In this document: positions 19,740 to 31,200 of the stretch, piece by piece | Numbering within the stretch: position 1 is the stretch's first letter | Layout of the letters: every line of letters starts with the position of its first letter | Origin: Burkholderia vietnamiensis LMG 10929 | GTDB lineage: Bacteria; Pseudomonadota; Gammaproteobacteria; Burkholderiales; Burkholderiaceae | Length of the DNA stretch: 64,000 nt | Direction: 5' to 3' | NCBI RefSeq assembly: GCF_000959445.1 | Contig: NZ_CP009630.1 | Location: 1,736,001 to 1,800,000, forward strand | Made by a program: the position numbers and the translations under genes | Notes under the pieces: model-generated | What the model saw: only the letters and a program-made list of their open reading frames with translations | Told to the model about the DNA's origin: nothing | Database searches by the model: none

Positions 19740-20041
19740 GCCGGACTATGCGTGCCGGCACGCGGGCGCGTTCGAGTGGTTCGAGTGGTTCGAGTGGTTC
19801 GAGTGGTTCGAGTGGTTCGAGTGGTTCGAGTGGTTCGAGTGGTTCGAGCGACCTCATCGGCTTGACCGACTGGACCCACGTGCCCGACCCGACCAACGCA
19901 ACAGCGACCGGCGCATCGCGCGCGCAACGTCATCGACCACGCGCGACATCGCATCGGCGCATCTGCGCGCCCGCGCGGTGCAGTCACGACATCGCACCGC
20001 GCGTGCGGCCCGGCGCCTTCGCAGCCCGCCGCACCCGCGCC
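19740..20041. other. Intergenic region carrying a tandem repeat
   Basis: 302 bp between convergent regulator genes. It contains the 9-bp tandem repeat at 19771-19848, listed separately; nothing else recognisable. Confidence 0.5.
19771..19848. repeat. 9-bp tandem repeat (TTCGAGTGG x 8.7)
   Basis: Eight perfect copies of TTCGAGTGG followed by a partial TTCGAG, immediately behind the AraC-family gene. Perfect identity of units indicates recent slippage, so copy number probably varies between strains. It would encode Ser-Ser-Gly repeats but lies outside any supported gene. Confidence 0.95.
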
Positions 20042-20470
20042 CTATCGCTGCCCGATTACGCCGAACAACTCGCTGCGCAGCGCCTTCGCGCGCGCACGGC
20101 CGAACTGCGCCTCGAACTCGTCCTGCGCAGCCTGCCACGCGATTTTCGCGCGCGCGTAGGTACGCCGGCCGGCGGCCGTGAGGCTCAGTGCATGCGCACG
20201 CGCGTCATCCTCGGACGCGGCCGCGGCGACCAGCCCGTCGCGCTGCAACGGCTTGAGTGCGCGCAGCAGCGTCGTGCGGTCCATCACCAGCGTGTCCGCC
20301 AGCTCGCTCATCCGCTGCTCGGGACGGTGCGACAGATTGGCCATGATCGCGAATTGCGCGGCCGTGACTCCGACCGGCGCGAGATGCCGCTCATAGAGTT
20401 GCGTGACGAAGCGCGCGGCCTGCCGCAGCGCGAGACAGTTGCAGGCCTGCACAATCTGGGTGTCGTTCAT
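20042..20470 (-). CDS. MarR-family transcriptional regulator (first paralogue)
   Basis: 142 aa from ATG 20470. Winged-helix MarR fold: LRQAARFVTQLYERHLAPVG, then AQFAIMANLSHRPEQRMSELADTLVMDRTTLLRALKPLQRDGLV, of which MDRTTLLRALKPL is the recognition helix. It is clearly paralogous to the MarR gene at 21597 (same RQAARxxxxxYERxLxxxxVT and RTxLLRALKPL). The GTGCATATGCA word lies 17 bp upstream of its start. The longer frame to 20506 starts inside that operator and is rejected. Confidence 0.88.
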   Translation of the reverse strand: MNDTQIVQACNCLALRQAARFVTQLYERHLAPVGVTAAQFAIMANLSHRPEQRMSELADTLVMDRTTLLRALKPLQRDGLVAAAASEDDARAHALSLTAAGRRTYARAKIAWQAAQDEFEAQFGRARAKALRSELFGVIGQR

Positions 20471-20486
20471 GCACGGCAATTTATAT

Positions 20487-20497
20487 GTGCATATGCA
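20487..20497. promoter_or_regulatory. MarR operator-like word GTGCATATGCA (copy 1)
   Basis: Contains the perfect palindrome TGCATATGCA (20488-20497) between the divergent MarR and LysR genes. It matches GTGCAYATRCA, also found at 21591 and 22075. Confidence 0.55.
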
Positions 20498-20580
20498 TAA
20501 AGTCAATGTACACTGCGCCGTGACATGGCTGGGCCGGCCGCGTACGTCACGTGCCCCGCCATCGCTTCGAGGAAACGGGC

Positions 20581-21480
20581 ATGGACTACATCGACAAGTT
20601 GCGGGTCTTCCGGACGGTGGTCGAAACGCGCAGTTTCACGCGAGCGGCCGATATCCATGGCCTGGCGCGGCCGGTGGTGTCGCGGGCCGTCGCCGATCTC
20701 GAGGCGCGCTTCGGTAGTCGCCTGCTGCACCGGACCACGCGTCAGGTATCGCTCACCGAAACCGCCGAGCGCATCTACGACCGCTGTGCGGCGGTTCTCG
20801 ACGAACTCGACTCGCTCGAAGCACAGGCGCTGGCGCACACGCGCGAGCCGGAAGGGCTGCTGCGGCTCGTCGCGCACACGACGGCCGCGCTGAACCGGCT
20901 CGTGCCGCTGATCGCCGGCTTCAAGGCCGCGCATCCGAAAATCCGCCTCGATGTCACGCTGACCGAGCGCCCGGTCGATCTCGTCGGCGAAGGTTACGAC
21001 ATCGGCATCGTCGTCCCGTACATGCTGACGAGCGAAACGACGATCGTGCGGCTCGTGGAACGCATCCCGGTGGTGATCGTCGCGACGCCCGCGTATCTGC
21101 GCACGCATCCGCGGCCCGAGACTCCCGCCGCACTCGCCGGCCACGCGTTCGTGCCGATGTCGCCGTCGTTGCGCCGGCCCGCGCTGTCGTTCCGCGACGG
21201 CAACGACATGGTGACCGTGCCGCTGAGCTTCGACATTTCGTCGAACAGCCCCGTCTTCAACCGCGAAATGGTGATGCGCGACTTCGGCATCGGCGTGGTG
21301 CCGAGGACGCTGGTCGAGCCCGAACTCGCGTCCGGTGCGCTGGTGCAATTGCTCGAAGGCGCCGATCTCGTCGACGCGTTCGTCGAGATCAAGCTCGCCT
21401 ATGCGAACCGCGCGCTGCTGCCCGCGAAGGTCAAGGCGTTCATCGACTACGCAGCCGCCTACGGCGACGGCGCGCGCTGA
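20581..21480 (+). CDS. LysR-family transcriptional regulator
   Basis: 299 aa. MDYIDKLRVFRTVVETRSFT followed by HGLARPVVSRAVADLEARFG is the HTH of the CrgA/DmlR-like LysR group. The effector domain runs from LLRLVAHTTAALNRLVPL to GVVPRTLVEPELASGALV. ATG at 20581 has GAGGAAA 6 bases upstream, better than the ATG at 20551. The gene lies between two MarR genes and ahead of the efflux operon; it may be part of the same regulatory circuit. Confidence 0.87.
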   Translation: MDYIDKLRVFRTVVETRSFTRAADIHGLARPVVSRAVADLEARFGSRLLHRTTRQVSLTETAERIYDRCAAVLDELDSLEAQALAHTREPEGLLRLVAHTTAALNRLVPLIAGFKAAHPKIRLDVTLTERPVDLVGEGYDIGIVVPYMLTSETTIVRLVERIPVVIVATPAYLRTHPRPETPAALAGHAFVPMSPSLRRPALSFRDGNDMVTVPLSFDISSNSPVFNREMVMRDFGIGVVPRTLVEPELASGALVQLLEGADLVDAFVEIKLAYANRALLPAKVKAFIDYAAAYGDGAR

Positions 21481-21590
21481 TTGGTGCCGGCGCGCGCACG
21501 CGCCGCGCATCGCACGCTCGATTGGTACGGCCGCGACACCAATCTGATCCCGCGCGGCTGCTCGCTTCGCGGCGCGCCGCGCCCTAGCAT

Positions 21591-21601
21591 GTGCACATGC
21601 A
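21591..21601. promoter_or_regulatory. MarR operator-like word GTGCACATGCA (copy 2)
   Basis: Part of the 14-bp perfect palindrome GCATGTGCACATGC (21587-21600). It overlaps the start codon region of the second MarR gene, so a bound repressor would block its own transcription or translation. Confidence 0.55.
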
Positions 21602-22028
21602 CAACACCCCACTCAGCGACGACGATTGCTTCGCGGTCCGGCAAGCCGCGCGGCGGATCTCGCAGTTCTACGAGCGCTACCTGTCGCGGGCGAACGTCAC
21701 GCCGTCGCAGTACAGCATTCTCGCGCTGCTGCGCGAGCACCCAGGCCTGTCGATGGCGACGCTGTCGGCCGTCCTGGTGATCGAGCGCACCGCGCTGTTG
21801 CGCGCGCTGAAGCCGCTCGTCGGCGCGGCGCTCGTCAGCGGCCGCGTCGAGCCGCGGTGCCGCCGCCGAACGTTCTCGTTGACCGCAGAGGGCGAAGCGA
21901 AGATCGCCGCAGCACAGGTGCACTGGCGCGCCGCCCAGCACGCATTCGAGCAACGCTTCGGCACAGCACGCGCGGCACGCCTCAGAGACGAACTGTTCAC
22001 GATCACGCACGACCTGGCGACGCGCTGA
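21597..22028 (+). CDS. MarR-family transcriptional regulator (second paralogue)
   Basis: 143 aa from ATG 21597 (a GTG at 21591 is in frame). MarR fold with AVRQAARRISQFYERYL, SQYSILALLREHPGLSMATL and recognition helix IERTALLRALKPLVGAALV. It lies 57 bp upstream of the efflux operon on the same strand and is probably its local repressor. No strong Shine-Dalgarno sequence precedes either start; the operator palindrome occupies that space, hinting at a leaderless or tightly overlapped start. Confidence 0.87.
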   Translation: MHNTPLSDDDCFAVRQAARRISQFYERYLSRANVTPSQYSILALLREHPGLSMATLSAVLVIERTALLRALKPLVGAALVSGRVEPRCRRRTFSLTAEGEAKIAAAQVHWRAAQHAFEQRFGTARAARLRDELFTITHDLATR

Positions 22029-22074
22029 TCGACGACCTCACCGATCGTCGACCAATCGCCGATCGCCCCGATAC

Positions 22075-22085
22075 GTGCATATACA
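22075..22085. promoter_or_regulatory. MarR operator-like word GTGCATATACA (copy 3)
   Basis: One base off the palindrome of copy 1. It abuts the start of the efflux adaptor gene, placing the operon under the same presumptive MarR control. Confidence 0.5.
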
Positions 22086-23188
22086 TGGATGCATCGATGG
22101 AAACGACCCAAACCGCTGCGTCGCGCGACGCGGCTACAGCCGACCGGCCCGCGAAGCAGCAACGCCGCGTGCCGTGGATGCGGATCGCGGTCGCGGCGGT
22201 GGTCGTCGCGGTCGCGGCCGCGACGCTCGACTGGCTGTTCGTGCTGCGCTTCGAGGAAAGCACCGACGACGCCTATGTCGGCGGCGACGTGACGGTGCTC
22301 GCGCCGAAGGTCAACGGCTTCGTCGACAAGATCCTCGTGACCGACAACCAGCGCGTGAAAGCCGGCGACGTGCTCGTGCAGCTCGACGCGCGCGACTACG
22401 ACGCGAAGCTGGCGCAGGCCAGCGCCGAAGTCGACGGCGCGCGCTCCGCGGTCGCCGAACTCGAAGCGAAGCAGCAGCTTCAGTACGCGGTGATCGGCCA
22501 GCATGCGGCGGACCGTCACGCGTCGGCGGCCGAGCTCGCGCGCGCCGCGTCGGATCGCGAGCGCTACCGCGAGCTCGTGAAGTCCGACGCGGTGTCGAAC
22601 CAGATCGTCGAGCGCGCGGATGCCGACTATTCGAAGGCGGACGCCGCCGTCGCCCGCAGCGACGCCGCGCTGCTCGCCGCGCAGCGGCAGCTCGACGTGC
22701 TCGGCGCGCAGCTCGCCGACGCGCGGGCGCGCGTGAACACGGCACTGGCCGCCCAGCGGGTCGCGGCGCTGAACGTCGAATACACGACGATCCGCTCGCC
22801 GGTCGACGGCTACGTGGGCAACCGCACGGGCCGCGTCGGGATGCTCGCGAACGTCGGCGCGCCGTTGCTGACGATCGTGCCCGCGTCCGGCCTGTGGATC
22901 GACGCGAACTTCAAGGAAGACCAGTTGCGCAGGATGCGCGCGGGCGAGCGCGTCGACGTCGCGCTCGACGCGTCGAGCACGCGCCTGCATGGCCGCGTCG
23001 ACAGCCTCGCGCCCGCGACCGGCGCGACGTTCAGCGTGCTGCCGCCCGAAAACGCGACGGGCAACTTCACGAAGATCGTCCAGCGCGTGCCGGTGCGCGT
23101 GCATCTCGACCCGCAGCCGGGGCTCGAACGCGTGCTGCGTCCCGGCCTCTCGGCGGTCGTGACCGTGCATCTCGACCGCGCGAACTGA
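22085..23188 (+). CDS. HlyD/EmrA-family periplasmic adaptor of a tripartite efflux pump
   Basis: 367 aa. A single N-terminal membrane anchor (MRIAVAAVVVAVAAATLDWL) is followed by the biotinyl-lipoyl half ESTDDAYVGGDVTVLAPKVN, a long coiled-coil hairpin rich in Ala/Arg/Glu, and the second half VEYTTIRSPVDGYVGN and LWIDANFKEDQL. This is the standard EmrA layout. ATG at 22085 or 22097 could be the start; neither has a Shine-Dalgarno site. It is first of adaptor-MFS-OMF, with MarR control inferred from the operator word. Confidence 0.9.
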   Translation: MDASMETTQTAASRDAATADRPAKQQRRVPWMRIAVAAVVVAVAAATLDWLFVLRFEESTDDAYVGGDVTVLAPKVNGFVDKILVTDNQRVKAGDVLVQLDARDYDAKLAQASAEVDGARSAVAELEAKQQLQYAVIGQHAADRHASAAELARAASDRERYRELVKSDAVSNQIVERADADYSKADAAVARSDAALLAAQRQLDVLGAQLADARARVNTALAAQRVAALNVEYTTIRSPVDGYVGNRTGRVGMLANVGAPLLTIVPASGLWIDANFKEDQLRRMRAGERVDVALDASSTRLHGRVDSLAPATGATFSVLPPENATGNFTKIVQRVPVRVHLDPQPGLERVLRPGLSAVVTVHLDRAN

Positions 23189-23201
23189 GCCGGAGCCGAC
23201 G

Positions 23202-24776
23202 ATGACCACCGCGTTTTCCGGCAACCCCGCGTCGCAACCGACGAAGCAGCGCGTGTTCGCGTTCGCGCTGATGTGCGTCGGCTTCTTCATGGCGACGCTC
23301 GACATCCAGATCGTCGCGTCGTCGCTGCGCGACATCGGCGGCGGGCTCTCCGCGAGCCAGGACGAACTGTCGTGGGTGCAGACGGCCTACCTGATCGCCG
23401 AGATCATCGTGATCCCGATGTCGGGCTGGCTGTCGAAGGTGATGTCGACGCGCTGGCTGTTCGTCGCGTCGGCGGTCGGCTTCACGATCACGAGCATGCT
23501 GTGCGGGCTCGCCTGGGACATCAACTCGATGATCCTGTTCCGCGGGCTGCAGGGTGCGCTCGGCGCCGCGATGATCCCGACCGTGTTCACGACCGCGTTC
23601 GTGTTGTTTCCGGGCAAGCAGCGGCTGATCGCATCGACGACGATCGGCGCGCTCGCGTCGCTCGCACCGGCGATCGGGCCAGTGATCGGCGGCTGGATCA
23701 CCGATCAATGGTCGTGGCACTGGCTGTTCTACCTGAACCTCGTACCGGGCATCGTCGTGGCCGCGCTGGTGCCGCGCTACGTGCACATCGACGAACCGGA
23801 CCCGAGCCTCGTGAAGCGCGGCGACTATCGCGGCATCGCGCTGATGTCGGGCTTTCTCGGCTGCCTCGAATACGTGCTCGAAGAAGGCCCGCGCAAGAAC
23901 TGGTTCAGCGACGACGCGATCGTCATCTGCGCGTGGATCTCCGCGATCTGCGGCTTCCTGTTCATCGTGCACGCGTTGACGGCCGACGATCCGATCGTCG
24001 ACCTGCGTGCGCTCGCCGTACGCAACTTCGGGATCGGCAGCCTGCTGTCGTTCGTCACGGGGATCGGGATCTTCGTGACGGTGTTCCTCACGCCGCTGTT
24101 TCTCGCGCAGGTGCGTGCGTTCAGTTCGCTGCAGATCGGCATCGCGCTGCTGTCGGTCGGCGCATTCCAGTTGCTCGCGCTGTGCGCGTATGCATTCGCC
24201 GCGCGCTACGTCAGCATGCGCGCGCTGCTCGTGTTCGGGCTCGTCTGCTTCGGCCTCGGCTGCTACCTGTACACGCCCATCACGCACGACTGGGGCTGGC
24301 GCGAGCTGCTGCTGCCGCAGGCGCTGCGCGGCATCGGCCAGCAGTTCAGCGTGCCGCCGATCGTGACGATGGCGCTCGGCTCGCTGCCGCAGTCGCGGCT
24401 GAAATCGGCGAGCGGCCTGTTCAACCTGATGCGCAACCTCGGCGGCGCCATCGGCATCGCGGTGAGCGCGACGATGCTCAACGATCGGCTGAACTTTCAC
24501 TACCTGCGGCTGAACGAGCACGTGAGCGCGGGCGAGCCGCAAGTCGCATCGCTGCTCGATCGCCAGGCCGCGTACTGGAGCGCGGTCGCCGGCAACACGC
24601 TCGATACCGCGCAGGCCGGCCTCGCGACCCTGCACCGGCTGATCTACCGCGAAGCGCTGACGCTGACCTACGCCGATGCGTACTACGCGCTGTCGCTGTG
24701 CTTCGTCGTCGCGCTGGTCGCCGTCGCGTTTTCCCGTCCGATCACGCTGAATGCGCCGCCACCCGACGCACACTGA
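23202..24776 (+). CDS. DHA2-family (EmrB/QacA-like) MFS drug exporter
   Basis: 524 aa with about 14 hydrophobic segments. DHA2 motif C and neighbours are visible: MATLDIQIVASSLRDIGGGL in helix 1, WVQTAYLIAEIIVIPMSGWL in helix 2, FRGLQGALGAAMIP, and ASLAPAIGPVIGGWI (motif C of antiporters). It would expel amphipathic compounds by proton antiport through the adaptor and outer-membrane channel encoded on either side. Gap to the adaptor gene is 13 bp. Confidence 0.92.
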   Translation: MTTAFSGNPASQPTKQRVFAFALMCVGFFMATLDIQIVASSLRDIGGGLSASQDELSWVQTAYLIAEIIVIPMSGWLSKVMSTRWLFVASAVGFTITSMLCGLAWDINSMILFRGLQGALGAAMIPTVFTTAFVLFPGKQRLIASTTIGALASLAPAIGPVIGGWITDQWSWHWLFYLNLVPGIVVAALVPRYVHIDEPDPSLVKRGDYRGIALMSGFLGCLEYVLEEGPRKNWFSDDAIVICAWISAICGFLFIVHALTADDPIVDLRALAVRNFGIGSLLSFVTGIGIFVTVFLTPLFLAQVRAFSSLQIGIALLSVGAFQLLALCAYAFAARYVSMRALLVFGLVCFGLGCYLYTPITHDWGWRELLLPQALRGIGQQFSVPPIVTMALGSLPQSRLKSASGLFNLMRNLGGAIGIAVSATMLNDRLNFHYLRLNEHVSAGEPQVASLLDRQAAYWSAVAGNTLDTAQAGLATLHRLIYREALTLTYADAYYALSLCFVVALVAVAFSRPITLNAPPPDAH

Positions 24777-24789
24777 AGCCGAGACCCCG

Positions 24790-26241
24790 ATGATGAAACG
24801 ACTGCTCGTCGCGCTGGCCGTCAGCGCATTCGCCGCCGGCTGCGCGCTGCAGCCCGCGCAGCATGCCGCGCTTCCCGATGCCGTTGCGTCGGTCGCGCCC
24901 GCCGCTTGGGACGCCGACGTGCCGCGCACGGACGTCGACGCCGCCGCGTGGTGGGCGCAGTTCGACGACCGCGTGCTCGATCGGCTGGTCGCAACCGTGC
25001 TCGACGCCAACCTCGATCTGCAGGCCGCCGCCGAACGCGTGAAGCAGGCGCAGGCGCTGACCGCACGCAAGCGCGCGGCGCTGCTGCCCGAGCTCGATGC
25101 GAGCGCGCACGCGGCCGACGCGCGCCAGAACACGCCGCCGCCGCTCGGCTACGTGCGGCAAGCCGGCGCCGGGCTCGCGCTGAGCTGGTCGCCGGACGTG
25201 TTCGGCGGCGAGCGGCTCGACCTGCTGGCCGCGCAAGCCGAACTGGTCGGGCAGAAGCATGCGGAAGACGCGATGCGGCTTGCACTCGCGGCCGACGCGG
25301 CGTCCGCCTATGTCGACCTGCGCTGGGCCCAGCAGGAGCTGACCATCCTCGAGGACAACGCGGCGCTGCGCCGGCGCGCGCTCGAACTGACGCGCAAGCG
25401 CCAGGCATTCGGGTTATCGACGGAACTCGACGTCACGCGCGCGCAGAACCAGCTCGATGCGCTGGACGCGCGGATTCCGCCGACGCACGCGCAGATCGCT
25501 CATCAGCTCAACCTGATTGCCGTGTACGCCGGGAGAACGCCCGAGTCGGTGGACCGGCTCCTGCTCGCGCAGCGCGGCGAGGTGCCGGTGTCGCCGGCCG
25601 GCTCGCCCGCGACGCTGCCGTCGCAGGCGCTGCTGCGACGGCCCGACGTGCTCGCCGCCTATGCGCAGGTCGAACGGCGTGCGGCGCAGGTCGGCGTCGC
25701 GAAGGCCGAGCGGTATCCGAAGTTCTCGCTGAACCTGACCGACGGAATCCTGGCCGCGTCGTATCTCGGGCTGCCGACGCTCACCGACAACCTGTTCAGC
25801 GCGGCATTGAGCGCGACGAGCCCGATCTTCGACGCCGGACGCATCACCGCCGACATCGCGCAGAGCGAAAGCCGGATGCGCGAGTCGGAGCTTCGACTGC
25901 GGCAGACGATGCTGCAGGCGCTGCGGGAGGTCGAGGATGCGCGGGCGAATCTGGTCAGCAGCGACGCGGCAACGCAGCGGCTCGCGAGCGCGCTGTCGGC
26001 GTCCAATCACGCGCTCGGGCTCGCGAACCAGCTTTACAAGGGCGGCGCCACCGATTTTCTCGACGTGCTGTCGGCACAGGAGGTGTATTTGCGCGACGCC
26101 GAGGCACTCAATCAGGCGCGGCGCGAGCATGCGCTCGCCGCGGTCGCGTTGTATCGGTCGCTCGGTGGCGGCTGGAGCTGCAACGATGCAGCGGGCGGGA
26201 CGGAGCCGGAAGCCGTCGCGGCCACCGCTGCGGCCCGCTGA
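24790..26241 (+). CDS. NodT/OprM-family outer-membrane efflux lipoprotein
   Basis: About 483 aa. It has a lipoprotein signal peptide (MMKRLLVALAVSAFAAGC, lipobox AAGC). Two repeated outer-membrane factor domains follow, with the motifs ANLDLQAAAERVKQAQA, LLRRPDVLAAYAQVERRAAQ and the helical tail ALGLANQLYKGGATDFLDVL. The trimer forms the outer-membrane channel of the pump. The first in-frame ATG (24751) overlaps the MFS gene; 24790 gives the correct signal peptide, so the two genes are nearly contiguous. Confidence 0.9.
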   Translation: MMKRLLVALAVSAFAAGCALQPAQHAALPDAVASVAPAAWDADVPRTDVDAAAWWAQFDDRVLDRLVATVLDANLDLQAAAERVKQAQALTARKRAALLPELDASAHAADARQNTPPPLGYVRQAGAGLALSWSPDVFGGERLDLLAAQAELVGQKHAEDAMRLALAADAASAYVDLRWAQQELTILEDNAALRRRALELTRKRQAFGLSTELDVTRAQNQLDALDARIPPTHAQIAHQLNLIAVYAGRTPESVDRLLLAQRGEVPVSPAGSPATLPSQALLRRPDVLAAYAQVERRAAQVGVAKAERYPKFSLNLTDGILAASYLGLPTLTDNLFSAALSATSPIFDAGRITADIAQSESRMRESELRLRQTMLQALREVEDARANLVSSDAATQRLASALSASNHALGLANQLYKGGATDFLDVLSAQEVYLRDAEALNQARREHALAAVALYRSLGGGWSCNDAAGGTEPEAVAATAAAR

Positions 26242-26312
26242 CCGGTGCGCCGGCGACCTTCGCCGCATCGAAACGCTCCACGCCCGCCCGTCGACTCGGC
26301 GATGCCGCGCAT

Positions 26313-26765
26313 TCAGCCGACGTCAGGCCACCGGTATCCGATCACCTCGCTCACCGGATACGCGAGCTCGCGCACCTCGTCGAGCTGATTGCCGCCGAAC
26401 AGATGCACGTGCGTGTGGTCGTGACGCAGATAGAACCCGACGTGGCCCTTCCAGCTCGCCGGATCGTCGCGCGTGAGCACGGCGATGCAGCCCTGCTCCA
26501 GCGGCCGCCCCCAGTCGAGCCACGAACGCGCGAGCGCCGACCCGGTGCCGCGAATGCCCGCATGCGCGATGCACCAGTTGACGAACGACGAGCACCACGA
26601 AATCTTGTCGTCGTAGCCGACCAGATTCGTGTGGCCGTTGTATTCGACGATGCGCGGGTTGCTGCTGCCGGGCGGGAAGCGGCGGATGCCGAGCTCGGCC
26701 AAAGCGATGTGCATCCACGGCGGGTGGCCGGTGTGTGCGTTGCGTTCGGGATTCGATCGGTTCAC
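26313..26765 (-). CDS. TIGR02594-family (CHAP/NlpC-P60-like) protein
   Basis: About 150 aa. MHIALAELGIRRFPPGSSNP is followed by KISWCSSFVNWCIAHAGI, with the presumed catalytic Cys in SWCSSF, GTGSALARSWLDWG and the His region WKGHVGFYLRH. This is the TIGR02594 family, related to CHAP-type peptidoglycan amidases/endopeptidases. The start is uncertain: GTG at 26765 gives the family-like NRSNPERNAHTGHPPW leader, ATG at 26882 adds 39 poorly conserved residues. No signal peptide is seen. The role (lysis, cell-wall remodelling or effector) is not determined. Confidence 0.75.
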   Translation of the reverse strand: MNRSNPERNAHTGHPPWMHIALAELGIRRFPPGSSNPRIVEYNGHTNLVGYDDKISWCSSFVNWCIAHAGIRGTGSALARSWLDWGRPLEQGCIAVLTRDDPASWKGHVGFYLRHDHTHVHLFGGNQLDEVRELAYPVSEVIGYRWPDVG

Positions 26766-26953
26766 GGGGGCCTCGGGTTCGGTTCTCGGAACGGTCGGCC
26801 AATCTTCGCATGAATCGGGCGGCCGTCGCAGCGGCGTTTTGCGGCTCGCGGCCCCGGTAACGAAACATGCGAACGACTTCATCGCCTGCGCCCACGGCCC
26901 CAACACGCTAACCGCTCCGCTCTGAGGCGCCGCACACGCACCGCCCGTCCCCG

Positions 26954-28771
26954 TCACTCCACCGTCACCGATTTCGCGAGATTCCTCGGCTTGTCGATAT
27001 CCGCGCCGCGCAGCCGCGCCGCGTGATAGGCGAGCAGCTGCAGCGGCACGACGTGCAGGATCGGCGACAGCAGCCCGTAGTAGTCGGGCATCCGCAACAC
27101 CGACACGCCCTCGCCGTCGTCGATGCGCGTATCGGCATCGGCGAACACGTAGAGCTGGCCGCCGCGCGCGCGCACTTCCTGCATGTTCGACTTGAGCTTC
27201 TCGAGCAGCGCGTCGTTCGGCGCGATCGTCGCGACCGGCATCGCGTGGGTCACCAGCGCGAGCGGCCCGTGCTTGAGTTCGCCGGCCGGATAGGCCTCCG
27301 CATGGATGTACGAAATCTCCTTGAGCTTCAGCGCGCCTTCGAGCGCGATCGGGTAATGCAGGCCACGCCCGAGGAACAGCGCGTTCTCGTGCTGCGCGAA
27401 TTCCGCGGCCCAGCGCTCGATCTGCGGCTCGAGCGCGAGCACGTCGTCGAGCGCGTTCGGCAAGCGCCGCAACTGCGTCGTGTAGCGGGCGAGCTGCGCG
27501 TCGTCGACGCAGCCGCGCAGCCGGCCGAGCGTCACCGCCAGAATGAACAGCGCGACGAGCTGCGTCGTGAACGCCTTGGTCGACGCGACGCCGATTTCCG
27601 GGCCTGCACGCGTGAGAAAGCGCAGGCTGGTCTGGCGCACCATCGCGCTGGTCGGCACGTTGCAGACGGCCAGCGTGTCGATGTGGCCGAGCGCCTGCGC
27701 ATATTTGAGCGCGGCGAGCGTGTCGGCGGTCTCGCCCGATTGCGACACGCACGCGACCAGCGTGTTCGGCAGCGCGAGCGCATCGCTGTAGCGGTATTCG
27801 CTCGCGATCTCGACCTGCGCGGGCAGCCGCGCGATCGTCTCGAGCCAGCGACGCGCCGTCAGGCCCGCGTAGTAGCTCGTGCCGCACGCGACGATCAGCA
27901 CGTTGTCGATCTGCTCGAACGCGCGCGTCGCGTCGGGCCCGAAGGCAGCCGGATCGAACAGCCCCGCGTCGGGAATCGTCGCGGCGACGGCCTGCGGTTG
28001 CTCGAAGATCTCCTTCTGCATGAAATGCCGGTACGCGCCGAGCTCGACCACGCCGTGCGCCGGCGCGACCGTCTGCACCGGGCGCTCGACGGGCGCGCCG
28101 TCGCGCGTCAGAATCCGCACGCCGGCGGGCGTCAGCTCGACGACGTCGCCTTCCTCGAGAAAAATGAAGCGATCGGTGATGCCGGCCAGCGCGAGCGCGT
28201 CGGACGCGAGAAAGCACTCGCCGTCGTTCAGGCCGACCACCAGCGGCGAGCCGACGCGCGCACCGATCAGCCGCTGCGGCTCGTGCTTGCTGAACACGGC
28301 GATCGCATACGCGCCGTGCAGCTGTGACGTCGCATCGCGCACCGCGGCGAGCAGGTCGCCGCGGTACTTGCTGTGGATCAGGTGCGCGACGACCTCGGTG
28401 TCCGTCTGTCCGTCGAATTCGTAGTGCGCGTCCGATAGTTGCCTGCGCAACGTCTCGTGATTCTCGATGATGCCGTTGTGCACGAGCGCGATCTCGTCGC
28501 GCGAGAAGATCGGATGCGCGTTGCAGGTGGCCGGCGCGCCATGCGTCGCCCAGCGCGTGTGCGCGATGCCGGTGCTGCCGGCGAGGCCCGCGCTGCGCAC
28601 GTGCGCGTCCAGATCGGCGACGCGCGACACGCTGCGCGCGCGGCGCGCCTGGCCGTCGACGACCGTCGCGACCCCGCATGAATCGTAGCCGCGATATTCG
28701 AGGCGACGTAAACCCTCGATCAGAACCGGAACGATGTCCCGTTGCGCGACCGCGCCGACGATGCCACACAT
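26954..28771 (-). CDS. glmS: Glutamine-fructose-6-phosphate aminotransferase (isomerising)
   Basis: 605 aa. The N-terminal class II glutamine amidotransferase domain starts [10 protein letters not shown] with the catalytic Cys2 exposed after Met removal and [16 protein letters not shown]. Two SIS sugar-isomerase domains follow ([31 protein letters not shown]), with the C-terminal tail [11 protein letters not shown]. It makes glucosamine-6-phosphate, the entry to UDP-GlcNAc. It is divergent from wecB, which epimerises UDP-GlcNAc, and lies beside the polysaccharide locus; it may be a dedicated second copy (inference). Confidence 0.95.
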   Translation of the reverse strand: MCGIVGAVAQRDIVPVLIEGLRRLEYRGYDSCGVATVVDGQARRARSVSRVADLDAHVRSAGLAGSTGIAHTRWATHGAPATCNAHPIFSRDEIALVHNGIIENHETLRRQLSDAHYEFDGQTDTEVVAHLIHSKYRGDLLAAVRDATSQLHGAYAIAVFSKHEPQRLIGARVGSPLVVGLNDGECFLASDALALAGITDRFIFLEEGDVVELTPAGVRILTRDGAPVERPVQTVAPAHGVVELGAYRHFMQKEIFEQPQAVAATIPDAGLFDPAAFGPDATRAFEQIDNVLIVACGTSYYAGLTARRWLETIARLPAQVEIASEYRYSDALALPNTLVACVSQSGETADTLAALKYAQALGHIDTLAVCNVPTSAMVRQTSLRFLTRAGPEIGVASTKAFTTQLVALFILAVTLGRLRGCVDDAQLARYTTQLRRLPNALDDVLALEPQIERWAAEFAQHENALFLGRGLHYPIALEGALKLKEISYIHAEAYPAGELKHGPLALVTHAMPVATIAPNDALLEKLKSNMQEVRARGGQLYVFADADTRIDDGEGVSVLRMPDYYGLLSPILHVVPLQLLAYHAARLRGADIDKPRNLAKSVTVE

Positions 28772-31004
<2,233 letters not shown>

Positions 31005-31200
31005 GCGGGGCGGCGTCTGGGGGCTCGGTCTGCCGGTTCCGGGCAGCGCGGAAGGTCGCCGCTATTGAGCGTAGCGGCGCGTGCGCGTGCGTTCGACGGA
31101 TCGGCAGGCACCGGCAGGCACCGGCAGCAACGCGGCGTCGATCTCGGATGTGGAGCATCAGCACACGCAATGCAATCGCATCCGCAGCCGCAGCCGCCGT

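Noticed and set aside
19771..19848. CRISPR array
   Set aside because: Units are 9 bp with no spacers; it is a simple tandem repeat and no cas genes are present.
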